Assembly: GCA_025094145.1 (NCBI GenBank)
Contig: JALLLS010000099.1
Coordinates: forward strand, 49,231-113,230
Direction of reading: 5' to 3'
Source of the DNA: Spinellus fusiger
Taxonomy: Eukaryota > Mucoromycota > Mucoromycetes > Mucorales > Phycomycetaceae
DNA: 64,000 nucleotides
Shown here: positions 1 through 10,480 of the stretch, one piece after another
How the letters are laid out: the number at the start of each line of letters is the position of its first letter
Position numbering within the stretch: position 1 is the first letter of the stretch
Notes under the pieces: model-generated
Told to the model about the DNA's origin: nothing
Seen by the model: the letters and a program-made list of their open reading frames with translations, nothing else
Databases searched by the model: none
Position numbers and translations under genes: made by a program

Positions 1-1835
1 AAAGGGATGTGCTTATTGTCGATAAGGATGAGTCCAGCACCTCCAACACAGTGACATTCCATTCCATTGATGACGCCTTCCAACTCCAAGTGGATCCCAG
101 TCTTCCTTTGGATCAGAAGATGTTGGATCAATATGATATCTGTCTGACAGGCACTGCTATGAGTCTATTCATGGAGAAGCCTACAATGAAGGTGTTGTTG
201 GAACATACATGGGTGTATGCTCGTGTTTCCCCCTCTCAAAAGGTAGACATGTCTTTTCTTTTTCTTGCTGACCCTTTCTTGTCTGTAGGAATACTTGTTG
301 ACTGGACTGAAGGATCTTGGCTACACAACACTTATGGCGGGTGATGGTACCAATGATGTGGGTGCTCTGAAGCAGGCCCATATTGGAGTTGCCTTGTTGG
401 ATGGCACTCCTGATGATCTGAAGAAGATTGCTGAACGTCAAAGAATTGAGCGATTGAAGGCCATGTATGAACAGCAGAAACAGCTGGCTGCTCGCTTTAA
501 TACTGCACCACCCCCACCCCCTCCTGCCATTGCCCATCTCTATGCAGATGCTCCTAGACAAGTGGTGGCGGATAACATGACACCTGCTCAAAAGAGACAG
601 CTGGAGCAGAAGCAAAAGGTACTTTATAAGAGTAGCATTGTGAGAAGAGTCCATAGAACTCACCCTCTTCTTTGTTCTGTAGCTTGAGAATATGACAAGT
701 AAGCTGATGGAGGACATGGACATGGGAGAGCCTCCTACTATTAAGTTTGGTGATGCTTCAGTGGCTGCACCCTTTACATCCAAGCTCCGTAATGTCATGG
801 CCAGTAAGTGAACCGTAGTAGTGCTCATGAAGGTGTAGGCTAATATTTGGATGCTAGTCAACAACATCATTCGTCAGGGTCGATGCACTCTAGTGGCTAC
901 CATTCAAATGTACAAGATTCTTGCTCTCAACTGTCTGATTTCTGCCTACAGTTTATCTGTATTGTACCTTGATGGTATTAAATTCGGGGATCTCCAAGTG
1001 ACTATCTCGGGGATGCTGATGGCTGTCTGTTTCTTGTGCATTTCAAGAGGAAAGGTAAATGGGATGAGTGATGAGCTGGCAAGAGAGAGAGAGAGATGAC
1101 AGGGACTCATATTGACTGACTGCCCCTCATTAGCCCCTTCAAAGACTATCAAAAGAGCGTCCTCAACCCAATATCTTTAATCCATACATTATCTTGTCTG
1201 TACTGGGTCAGTTTGCTGTCCATATTGCTGCATTAATCTATATCAATGCACTTGCCAAGACCTATGAGCCGTAAGTAGACAAGTACCACGAAGGAGAGAG
1301 ATAGCCTATTGACTGTATGAGGGATTCCTATTAGACCAAAGGAGGTGGATCTGGAGGGAGAGTTTGAACCTAGTTTGCTTAACAGTGGCGTCTATCTGAT
1401 CCAACTGTCTATGCAAGTCTCCACCTTTGCTATTAATTATCAGGTAAGCCATGACATGGGGATAGACTCAGACTCAACTACTGTTCTATTAGGGCCATCC
1501 ATTCCGTGAACGCATTCAGGATAACAAGACACTGTACTATGGTCTTCTCTCTGTAGGTGGCATTGCCATTGCAGGTGCTACAGAGTTCTTCCCCGAGATC
1601 AACGAGCAGCTTAAATTGGTGCCCTTCCCTGGTGCTGTAAGTAGACCTGTCCTCTATGGAATCTTATGGCCATCATGTATCCTTATCCCCTTGTTATTAA
1701 TTATAGTTCCGTGATAAACTGACACTGTGCATGATCCTTGATTTTGGTGTTTCTTATCTTATTGAGATTGTTACCAAGAGATTGTTTGCAGATAATCGTG
1801 CAAAAGCCATTACTATACGAGGACGTAAAGCTTAG
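1..1835 (+). CDS. SPF1: P5A-type cation-transporting ATPase, C-terminal part (Spf1/ATP13A1-like)
   Basis: The 5' end lies outside the window; eight exons can be joined here. Introns are 243-288, 619-682, 804-857, 1055-1133, 1271-1334, 1444-1492 and 1637-1706, all GT-AG and frame-consistent, and the stop is TAG at 1833-1835. The first exon carries the late P domain (CLTGTAMS, then [10 protein letters not shown]). The second has the P-type hinge motif [20 protein letters not shown], whose GDGxND residues coordinate Mg2+. After a Pro-rich insert come the last membrane segments (about [17 protein letters not shown] through [25 protein letters not shown], and two more) and a basic tail ending RGRKA. 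P5A ATPases act in the ER membrane; known members extract mistargeted tail-anchored helices and affect ER ion balance. An AATAAA-type signal sits at 1878-1883. Identification is strong because order and spacing match the family; the subfamily is recalled, not searched. Confidence 0.93.
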
Positions 1836-3176
1836 AAGAGTACATAATATCTTATAGACAAGCCATGGAGAATAAGCAATAAACTATCTATGTATTTATT
1901 CAACCATTTCAACTCGTCGATGCATACACCTCCTTTTCTTTCTTTTGTTTTGTCTGGTGTTCTCATTGTAATTTTCTAGATACAGCGTAGGAATGGGATG
2001 GTGGGACATAAACCTTGTGTCCAGGATTTCTTGTCCCAGCTGATCACCTTTGCTTCTTTCAGACCTAGTTACAAGCCTAGGGTTATATTTCTGAGAGAGG
2101 GTATCAACAGAGGGGTATTTCGTGACGCGCAAGAAGGGTAGACGTATTACCATTGTACATCTGAAATGGGTTGAGGCCTTAATGACTTGATTGGCCCTAC
2201 ACCAAGCCACTTGTATCTGATTTACTTCTCGATTATAAATGCTTAGTTCTTCCATAAGTATTTATCTTTTTTTTTTTCTTACTTTTTTTCTTGTTGCAGT
2301 TCTGATTTTCAATAATAATAATATAAGAATGAGAGCCCACTGTTTTACAAGTCTTCTCTCTTTTCCACCGTGGAGAACAGACACCCTCTCCTCAGAGGCA
2401 GGAAGAGAGGTTCTCCATAGCCGTAGTAAAAACTACTGTCTAATCCATAAACGGTATTTTGAGACAAGCTGGTGTCCTGAATGTGGCCGTATAGAGCGTA
2501 AGAAGACATATACAAAGTACTCTTTCTTTTCTCATCTTTTCTAATCTTTTTCTAATCTTTTTCTAATCTTTTTCTATGCTTCCATTCCCTGTGGATTGAC
2601 AGTGGCAAGAGCAACCTATTAGCCGCCTGTGCAGTACAGTGCCCATTTTCAGCTGTCTATTTTATATCTTCATTTCTTAAGCATCCTTCCATAGCCATTG
2701 AAATCCACAGTCATCAATGCATACACTCCCATCCATGTCATTAGGATACCCTTTTTTGTCTTGTATTTTCCAAACAGAAATAATAATAATAATAAGAATC
2801 AAAATAATAATAATAATAGAAAGAACATTGGATTGTTATATGTGAATATGCACATACATACACACACACTTATTGATCTATCTCTATTGATCTACTTATA
2901 CTGTCGTCTCAGTCGTATCCACTTTAAGAGTAATACAGTGTCGATCTTTACCACATTCACATGTTATCCATGCATGTGTCATCTGTAGGTGTTTATCCAT
3001 AAAGACCAAAATGGTCTGCTTATTACCCTACCACCCCACTGTAGTAATAAGAATATAAACACTTTTACAATGTAAACCTCATTCTTTTTTCTTCTTCTCC
3101 ACTGCTTTATTCTCCACTACCACTCCCCTTTGTCAAATAATACACTCTAGCTAGACGACAAGAACATCAAAGGACA
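1836..3176. other. Intergenic region between convergent SPF1-like and CLPP genes
   Basis: Holds the 3' UTR of the ATPase gene, AT-rich and T-rich runs, and short AAT and AC microsatellites (about 2780-2870). A 119-codon frame on the minus strand (1896-2255) and a 101-codon frame on the plus strand (2239-2544) are the only candidates; neither resembles a family I recognise. No tRNA or repeat was seen. Confidence 0.6.
2239..2544 (+). CDS. Doubtful small ORF with a Cys/His cluster
   Basis: Not recognised. The frame contains CLIHKRYFETSWCPECG, a C-x12-C-x2-C pattern that could bind zinc. A possible intron (GTATTT at about 2258 to TTGCAG at about 2299) would remove a poly-Phe stretch without changing frame, and a GTAAGA donor follows the Cys cluster near 2498, with a possible acceptor near 2602. 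That splicing would give a protein of about 80 residues. Nothing else supports expression, and T-rich DNA easily produces such frames. Confidence 0.2.
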   Translation: MLSSSISIYLFFFLTFFLVAVLIFNNNNIRMRAHCFTSLLSFPPWRTDTLSSEAGREVLHSRSKNYCLIHKRYFETSWCPECGRIERKKTYTKYSFFSHLF

Positions 3177-4392
3177 TTATACCTTTTTACCACTGTCACT
3201 CTGTTCAGACCTCTTTTCTAATATTTTGTCTATTAAACAGAACTTCAAGGCTTCTTCTGCTGTCATAAAATAGTCTCTTTCCACCATTTTCTCTAACAAC
3301 AAATACATAACAAATACACAGTAAATACACAGTGAAAAGCATCCACCAGCAAAACCCAGCTCTTTTCCCTTTCTTTCTCTATGGGCAATGCACTTACCAA
3401 TGGTCTCAATATCACGAATGCCTGTATGCTTTTGATATATTCTGTTGAGACGTTCTCTGACTCTTAGGATTTCACGAGCGTGGATGGCAATGTCAGACGC
3501 TTGACCAGCAGCGCCGCCAGAGGGTTGGTGGATCATAATGGATGAGTTTGGCAGTGCAAATCGTTTACCAGGTTCACCTAAGCAACATCCATTTCCACCC
3601 TGTCTGTGAATAGGGACATATCACATGCTTCCTTTGTATGTTATCTACCTGCTGCTAATAAAAGAGAGCCCATGGAGCATGCTTGTCCATTGCACAGCGT
3701 AGACACGGGAGAATTGATGTACTGAAGACCAAGCCCATGTCAGTAAAAAGTCATGATGAGGCCCCAGCAACTATATGTATAAAGAAGAGAGGAGGCCTTC
3801 TTGTCCATTACCTGCATCTATGCTTGTGAGTTTCGCATGTTCTTTATCTTTACAATGTACTTACAGTGTCATAGATAGCCATACCAGCAGTAACACTGCC
3901 TCCTGGTGAGTTGATGTAAAGATTGATAGGCTTTTCCGGGTTCTCTGCTTCCAGGAACAAGAATTGGGCTACAATGACAGCCGCCACTTCATCACTCACC
4001 TACACAAGAAGAAAGAGAAGAAAGATCAATCCTGCCTCTTCAAATACAAATACAAAAAGAAACAAGACCACTTACTGGACCATTAAGACAGATAATACGC
4101 TCTTTCAGTAGACGGGAAAAGATGTCATAGGAGCGTTCTCCTCTTGCCTTGGATCTGTCAGTAGGAGACTGCAGCTCTCTAAGAGCAGTGACTTACTGTT
4201 TGCTCAATGACAAAGGGTATCATGGACTGGGCATAAGGGGAACTGGACCACTGTCCCAGTGTAGCTGATACTTCAGAGCGAGCAAAGAAGTGCTGGAGAG
4301 GTCATGTCAGACCCAGTTATGTGTTTTCTAGTACTTACTCGCTTTATAGGAAGCACAGCAGGAGTGACTTTTCTAGTAATGTGTTGGAACAT
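3177..4392 (-). CDS. CLPP: ATP-dependent Clp protease proteolytic subunit, mitochondrial type
   Basis: Reading the minus strand, exons are 4392-4339, 4292-4197, 4168-4076, 3999-3865, 3721-3649, 3599-3398 and 3292-3177. The start [18 protein letters not shown] is a basic presequence suited to mitochondrial import. The core shows [48 protein letters not shown], the catalytic Ser in [12 protein letters not shown], the catalytic His in [20 protein letters not shown], and the Asp region [14 protein letters not shown]. ClpP forms a double heptamer that degrades proteins unfolded by ClpX in the matrix. Two junctions are odd. Between exons 2 and 3 the frame is kept only by a 28-nt intron. Between exons 5 and 6 canonical GT-AG splicing leaves one extra G. 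Sequence indels or unusual introns could explain both. The gene is convergent with SPF1. Confidence 0.92.
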
Positions 4393-4651
4393 GAGGAGTA
4401 GAAAAGAAAGAGAACAATGAACAAGCAAACCAATTCAGGCACGTCAGCTCCTATCCAAGGTGACGGTCCCAATACCATATCATTTCTTGTGCTTGTCTCA
4501 TTTTCCACGTCACAAACGAGCCCATACACCACACCACACCACCCATACTACTACAGGCACAGTAGAGTCCCTTTTCTTTCAAAAAGATACACATGTGGGT
4601 TGTTTTTATTATCTGTACATGACTCCCTCTGCTTTCTAACCGCCGATTCTA
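4393..4651. other. Spacer upstream of CLPP and downstream of RRP15
   Basis: Contains the putative CLPP promoter and the RRP15 3' UTR, both minus-strand genes. Open frames here lack recognisable domains. A CACCACACC run near 4529 is the only simple-sequence feature. Confidence 0.5.
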
Positions 4652-5391
4652 TCATTTGGCTTGATGGCCAGTCTTGAGTAATTCCAAGAAGCTTGATTTT
4701 GGCATCACCGACACTATATAAGAGTCAGAAAAAGACATTCTCTCGGGTCAACCTCCCCTTAACACTTACTTGATTTTGCCTTGTCAATGGCTACCTTAGC
4801 TCTGTGGGATTCAGTGGCCTTACTGACAGCAACATCAGTCACCTTTTGCTGTGTATTGATGGCATTGAAGAGTTTAACCACACCACGAGTAGCCACTTTT
4901 CTTAGTGCCTTTTCATACTCCATGTTGGTGAAATCAGGCACCACTTTTCCTTGTGCCTTGACTGCCTTTTTCTCGGCAGACAATACTCTGCGTGCTTTGC
5001 TGTCGAGCTTCTCATCCGCCAATTTACGCTCGGTTCCTTTAGACCGTGCCAAGATGGGTTGCTTTTTATCTGTGCCTTTCAATTGACTAGCAAGAATGTT
5101 CTTTATGGCTTCTGAAAAGGCCTCGTCATTGGCAGGTTTTCTCTTTGGTTTGGCTGTTTCTTTGATATCGTCCAACTCCATAGCCTCGTATTCATCATTG
5201 TCCTCCTCATCGTCAGCATCGCTCTCTTGATCCGAGTCATGGAGGCCGTTCTCGCTGTCAGACGCACGATCCGATGCACTGTCACTGTCGCTGTCTTGTG
5301 CTTGTGTATTTCTTTTGGCTACAGGCAGTTTTTTCTTTTCTATCTTTTTGCTGAGGGTGGCTCGCTTCTTTGTTTGAGGGGAGGGCGCCAT
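4652..5391 (-). CDS. RRP15: Ribosomal RNA-processing protein 15 (60S biogenesis factor)
   Basis: Two exons, 5391-4770 and 4713-4652, joined by a 56-nt GT-AG intron that gives an uninterrupted 226-residue frame ending LLKTGHQAK. The Met of MAPSPQTKKRATLSKK is preferred over an upstream in-frame Met because the upstream stretch is hydrophobic and looks like 5' UTR. The protein has a basic N terminus, then an acidic Asp/Ser/Glu tract (about residues 30-80), a linker of basic KPKRKP type, and the conserved Rrp15 block with SKARRVLSAEKKAVKAQGKV, DFTNMEYEKALRKVATRGVV and KLFNAIN. Rrp15 acts in the nucleolus in pre-60S particles and 27S pre-rRNA processing. The arrangement and length fit the family (about 250 residues in yeast). 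Confidence 0.88.
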
Positions 5392-5816
5392 AGTGTCTAC
5401 TGTGCTGTTGCAGTACAGGAGAGAGAGGAAAAAAGAGAAGAGAATGAAAATGTGAATTTCGGTTGGTAGAAAATAAGCCACTTTCATGGTCACAGTTGAG
5501 ACTTAGCAATGGAGTGAGAAAGCATGAATACTCTACTGGGTTACATTTGTATTCAGTGCTATTCAGTGCTATTCAGCGGATAAACTATGACTAAAGTCTT
5601 CTTCTTCTTTTAATGATTTGGCTGTGAGCAGAAGTATGTCAAGGTGTTTCTTATCTTGAGGTGATAAGATAAAGAATTTTCCAATAAAATAGCCCCCATA
5701 AGAATAGAAATAATAAGAATAAGAATAAAAAGAGTGTCCAATACAAAAACACACAAGACCACCCCATAGTAGCAGCAACAGCAGAATGGTTTATTAGCCT
5801 CTATCGTGTGCTTTGT
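5392..5816. other. Intergenic spacer, promoter of RRP15 and 3' UTR of transporter
   Basis: AT-rich. A 69-codon minus-strand frame (5569-5778) is hydrophobic and compositionally simple and is not considered a gene. A 10-bp direct repeat, attcagtgct, lies near 5551-5570. Confidence 0.5.
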
Positions 5817-8629
5817 CTATTCATGGAGGTGCGTGCTGAGATAGGCTGCCACACCCGCCATCACTGCTCCAAAGCGAAGCACTACGCCAATAGCATTGGT
5901 AGATGTCTCTTGTGCTTTTGATCCATGAGTGTTCTCCATTAAAGAAAATAGAATACTTCCGAGAAAAGTAACAAGAAACTGTGGAAGAACAACATACATA
6001 TTATGAATTCCCAAAAGAACACCTGCAGAGGGTTCTTCTCTTCTTTCATTGTGTATGGATGGACCCACTGACTCCACTATGAATGTGTTTCTGTTTTGTA
6101 AAGAAGTACACGGCGACTCCGCATGAGAGACACTTGGAGGGATGTGTTCTTGAGATGGCATGGGATGTGGAGGCAGGGAGACCATTTCTACAAGAACTTC
6201 CTCCATATGCGTGTCTGGTGCATAGTGTCTTACAAGCTGATACATACCTCCTTCCACCCCCACACCAGGACCGCCTGCTGCTAGACTGAGCCGAGAAGAC
6301 GCAGCCAAGGAGTAAAGGCCCAACGGCGCTGGATCACCACACCTCTGATCCTCAAACGAGTCCACCATGAGATCCGAGGAGGTCATTTCTTTATGGGCAA
6401 TGTATTCACCCAGCAGTGAAAAGGGTGCCCACATTGTAATCGACCAGCTTATGCCACAAAGACCAATAAGAACAGAAGCGGATGCTACAGTAGATACAAA
6501 GAATGTACTTAGCATAGCAGCACAAAACAAGAGATGGCTTAAGGTCCATGCACGAGGAAGAGTGAGAAAGGACATTCTGAGGTGTTGGAGCAGCGTCCCA
6601 GGGTTGAGCTTGTGTCTCCATGTGCGTCTGTCTTGCTGTGTTGAAGAGTGCGTCTCCTGAAGAGAAGAAGAGACAATCCAAGGAAAAAGGAAGGAGGAGC
6701 CCAGAGAGACAAGTGAGTAGATGAGAAATGCAAGTGAACCTGCTCGTGTTGCCTGGCCTACAGCATCTTCTATAGAAGTTTCTGGGTGCTTTAGTGCAGC
6801 CTGGTCATAGATCTCAGCCACCCATGTAGTAGAATAAAAGAGAAAAGGAAACCACCCTATCCATGCAAAGAATTGGACATTACAAATGCGTTGAATAGGA
6901 GGAGGAAGATTCCAAAGATGAGTAGCAATGTCCTTTAGTGTCTGGTGGAAAGACCCACTGGATCTGCTGGTATGTAGTTAAGGAGATAATTCTTTTAGTG
7001 GGGACGATTGATGACTTTAGGATTGGATCTACCTTGTCTGTTGCGTTGAGGATCCTTCATTCACAGCATAAAAGGTGACGCTTTCACATGCAAGAAGAGC
7101 GATAGAGGCAAAGACACACAGAACTTTGAGTTGTGTATTCCCAAAGAATGGAAAAATGGCGACGAGATTGACATATCCCCTAAGAAAGATAAGAGGCTGT
7201 GAGAGATGATTCAGGCAGACTAATGCTCGTTATATATATATATATATATATACTCTGCCTACATAAAGTATCCTGCTACATTTCCTAGTCCAACCATACG
7301 TCCTGCCCATGCCGTTCCTTGTTCTTGCTGAGAAGAAGGGAGTGAGTCGACAATGAGTGCTCTACAGGATGCCTGGACTATAATAGGGCTTAGTGTATGA
7401 TTCTATTCTGAATGAGATATAGAAACTACCACAATTAACAGCAAAATCCAAGGTATAGATGGATGCTATGGCAATGGCGATGGATGTTTTCTTAAACTAT
7501 AATAGCAGATGATGGGCAAGTGTAGATAGTTCAGTAGATAGTTAAACATTTAAATAGATAACAAGGTAGACTACAACACTAGATGATAGAGCACTAGCAC
7601 CACAGTTCAATATCCTACGCCTACCATCATTCCTTCCTGAGATCCAGTCAGTAAAGAGGCAAGCTCTCTTGTCCACCCAATGGTAAAAAGACTCGCTACA
7701 ACCACAATGCTCCCACCAAGCATAAAAGGTCTTCTTCTACCCCACTTGAGGGTGCACTTGTCTGATAAAATACCTACAATAGGCTGCATTAATAGACCTA
7801 TGAAGATGTATATGAGTGATTCCTCTCTTTTACATAAGAGTGTACAGTTTACCCGACAGTGGACCAGCAATCCAAACAAGAGACATATAGGCCTTTGTTA
7901 ATCCAAGGGACAATAGATAGGGTGTGCCTATATAAACACTCTATTAGAAGGTGTATCTTCCACCCTTTCATTTCTTATTATGATCATTTACCATAGGCCA
8001 TCTCTACTGTCCCTAAAAGAGTACAGCATAAAGTGGGTTAGTAGACTGACATGAACACTCCATAGGCTCCTCCTCGTGTCTATAGACGAGAGAGATATCA
8101 CTTGCATGTAAATTGAAGGCTACAATATAATAACAGTAAAGAAGCAGTGGGAAATGTACATACATCGTTTAGCCTTTGTGCTTATCTTCTTTATTATTAT
8201 TATCATTATTATCATTATTATCATTATCATTATCATTATTCTCCTTTTTATGATCTATTCCAAATATCTCACACTTCTAATCCCAATGATATTACTAACA
8301 CTAGCTTACCCTGCTAAACATAGAGTTAAAAACACAATTTTCCATGTTGTACTTCTTCCTTTAATAAAGACCTGTCTTTGATGGGAAGGTTGGGCATGGG
8401 TTGAAAGCATAGGCTGGGTGTCACTTGTTGTGGGTCTACTATGTCTCTCGTCATCACTACTGTCCTCTTCCTCGTAGTGTGTAGTATGTAGTAAAGCGCG
8501 TTCTTTGCTCGTAGCTGTATAGGCTGGTAGAGTGCCCTTAACACTGTAGGGTTTATCCAACAAGTCATTGACACCCTGTGCTGACTGTGCTGACTGTGCT
8601 GACTGTGCTGACTGTGCTGACTGGGCCAT
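5817..8629 (-). CDS. GPH/SUT-type sugar:proton symporter (MFS fold)
   Basis: Nine exons on the minus strand: 8629-8310, 8119-8106, 8012-7992, 7927-7853, 7797-7625, 7496-7430, 7377-7263, 7179-7033 and 6966-5817. All junctions keep frame and give about 693 residues. The cytosolic N terminus starts with SAQ repeats, then a Ser/Asp-rich stretch. The first helix region contains LAGLQFTWTVEMAYG; then GLLMQPIVGILSDKCTLKWG and RRRPFMLGGS match the loop 2-3 signature of sucrose transporters of the GPH family, and VNCVQASCRALIVDSLP is the TM4-5 loop. A long hydrophilic central/late loop (about residues 480-600) separates the last helices, which end YLSTHLHE. The likely role is plasma-membrane uptake of a disaccharide or alpha-glucoside; the substrate cannot be read from sequence. 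The second intron is GC-AG and exon 2 is only 14 nt. Confidence 0.88.
7231..7252. repeat. TA dinucleotide microsatellite inside a transporter intron
   Basis: About ten TA units within the intron between transporter exons 7 and 8. Confidence 0.8.
8190..8242. repeat. ATT/ATC trinucleotide microsatellite in first transporter intron
   Basis: Repeated attattatc-type units inside the 190-nt first intron of the transporter. It produces a poly-Ile frame on the plus strand that is not a gene. Confidence 0.85.
8580..8625 (-). repeat. 9-bp minisatellite coding for SAQ repeats
   Basis: About five units of tgactgtgc lie directly after the transporter start codon. On the coding strand they give (Ala-Gln-Ser)n at residues 2-18. 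The 9-bp unit keeps frame, so copy number can vary without breaking the gene. Confidence 0.85.
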
Positions 8630-9894
8630 AATAAAGTGTATAGTGGCAATAGAATCTTAAGGTATGCATAATTACACACTAGGCACCTCTTTCTATCCTG
8701 ATTTGTATAGTATGACGTCAAGTACTATTGCTTTTAAGTTAGGCATTTTGGATTTATTCCATCTGCCTATGCATGAACAGTCAATGGCAGTTGGTAGGTG
8801 GTATTCTTTAATGATATATACAACAATAGATAGTATAGTAATAGTAATAGTAATAGTAATAGTAATAGTAATAGTAATAGTAATAGTAATAATAGTAATA
8901 TACATCTTTATCTCTTTTCTTTATTATAAGGTGAATATACATGCCAATGTCTAGTCTAAATTATATATTACAAATAAAACATAAAACAATGCACGCTTAG
9001 AAGGACAGATCACACTCAAGCCTCACTGTGGCTAGTAAGGAATCTTACACTAAAGGAAAGATGATAAAAGAAATTTGATATCTTCCATAAGATATTTTAC
9101 TTCAATGTACCCCTCTTTTTATGTAAATATATAGTAGGAAAAAGTTAATCAATTGTGCGTTGGTTTATATGGTAATCTATCAATGGTAAATTATGACAGG
9201 AAAGGTAGAAGCAAGCTACATATTTACTCCTTGCATCATTCCATTCTATTTTAACCCAGAAGCAAATGAGTATGAGTATGAGTATGAGTATGAGTTTAAT
9301 TTGTAGTGTATAGTTTATTATCCAATGCTTATAACCTATCCTCTATCATGTACACGCCTTGGGAGTGTGTGTATGGATTCATGGGTAATGGCTATTGATA
9401 TTTTCCATTGATATTTTCCATATATGTCCTGCAGTGCAGTGCATTAATGATAAGATACTGTCAACGATCAGAGAAATAGGATGTTACTGAGTCCGCCCAC
9501 TCATTTCAGACAAGTGTTAAGTTAGAATCTTTTTAGAGTTGGACCTGAGCACACAGAGAAGTCTTTTGCTATTCTCTATTCTCTATTCTATAGCATAACA
9601 ATAGGGAACTTGGTATTCTACTAGGAATATCTTGTTCTTTTGTTGTTCTCTTTATTTTACATTTATTCTGCCTCTGCAATTTCTGAGAGAGAGAATGCTT
9701 TCATTGATAGTGCCTACATTCATACATACACATGTTTAAATATACACATATACACATATACATATATACATATATATACATATATATGCATATATCGATC
9801 TCAAGGAAATAAATCTATGCGATAGACACATGTGAGACTGTTGGATCTTCAATAAGATAAGAACTCTGCGTTTGTCAGATAGGAGCCAAAGTAC
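8630..9894. other. Intergenic region between divergent transporter and LysM genes
   Basis: AT-rich DNA with simple repeats: an (ataGTA)-type tract at about 8832-8890 coding poly-Ile/Val in shadow frames, a gagtat tract near 9268-9295, and TA/CA-rich DNA at 9720-9800. No coding segment or RNA gene was seen. Confidence 0.6.
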
Positions 9895-9902
9895 TATATA
9901 AA
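9895..9902 (+). promoter_or_regulatory. TATA box of the LysM gene
   Basis: TATATAAA lies 56 bp upstream of the ATG at 9958, in the usual place for a fungal core promoter with a short leader. This suggests a strongly expressed, regulated transcript. Confidence 0.6.
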
Positions 9903-9957
9903 GGCCGTGTCAAATATACGAATAGATCCACTATCTTCATTCCCATCCTTCCACACA

Positions 9958-10480
9958 ATGAAGTATTTCCTAATTGCAATCTCTGCCTTGGCCCTCGGTC
10001 AACTCTCCATGGCGATTCCTTTGAAAGAGTGCACAAAGCACCATATTGGTAAATGACAATAAGCAAAAGAAAAGCATCAGCATCAGCATCAGCATCAGCC
10101 TTTTCCTTTTTTACTTTTTATTTTTTACTTTTTGTTGTGTTATGATGATTTACATTGGGTTTTTTTTAATAGCTGTTGACTCTGATACCTGTCGTACTTT
10201 GTCAGAGAAGTACAATGTTCCTATCTCTTCCCTAGTTGAATGGAACGATGGTTTGGGAACTGCTGAACACCCTTGCTTAAAACTTGAAGTTGGTCGTGAC
10301 TATTGTGTCGACCATAACAGCATCAAGCGTCGTAATAACAATCCTTGGGATTACTATAACTATGGCTATAACCATTATGGCTACAACAACTATAGACACA
10401 ACAACAGACACAGACACAATGGTGGTCATGGATATGGTTATGGCTACGGACCTCATGGCTACAGAGGCCATGGATACTAG
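9958..10480 (+). CDS. Small secreted LysM-domain protein with Gly/Tyr/His/Asn tail
   Basis: Exons 9958-10048 and 10173-10480 join in frame across a 124-nt intron to give about 132 residues. The N terminus MKYFLIAISALALGQLSMA is a signal peptide with probable cleavage after Ala. The mature part has ECTKHHIAVDSDTCRTLSEK, then NVPISSLVEWN, then CLKLEVGRDYCV. This is a LysM fold (peptidoglycan/chitin-oligomer binding) with Cys residues that probably pair as in fungal LysM effectors. The C-terminal third is low complexity: many Tyr, Gly, His and Asn residues (YGYNHYGYNNY, HGYGYGYGPHGYRGHGY), which could bind metal or glycan. The protein is probably secreted and cell-wall associated. Whether it masks chitin from hosts or acts in the fungus's own wall is not decidable. 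Possible AATAAA signal near 10560. Confidence 0.82.

Noticed and set aside
1896..2255. 119-codon minus-strand ORF
   Set aside because: Overlaps the 3' UTR of the ATPase gene, no recognisable domain or splice support.
5569..5778. 69-codon hydrophobic minus-strand ORF between RRP15 and the transporter
   Set aside because: Poly-Tyr/Phe/Ser composition from AT-rich DNA, no homology recognised, located in a transporter 3' region.
8154..8381. Poly-Ile ORF on the plus strand
   Set aside because: Microsatellite within the first transporter intron.
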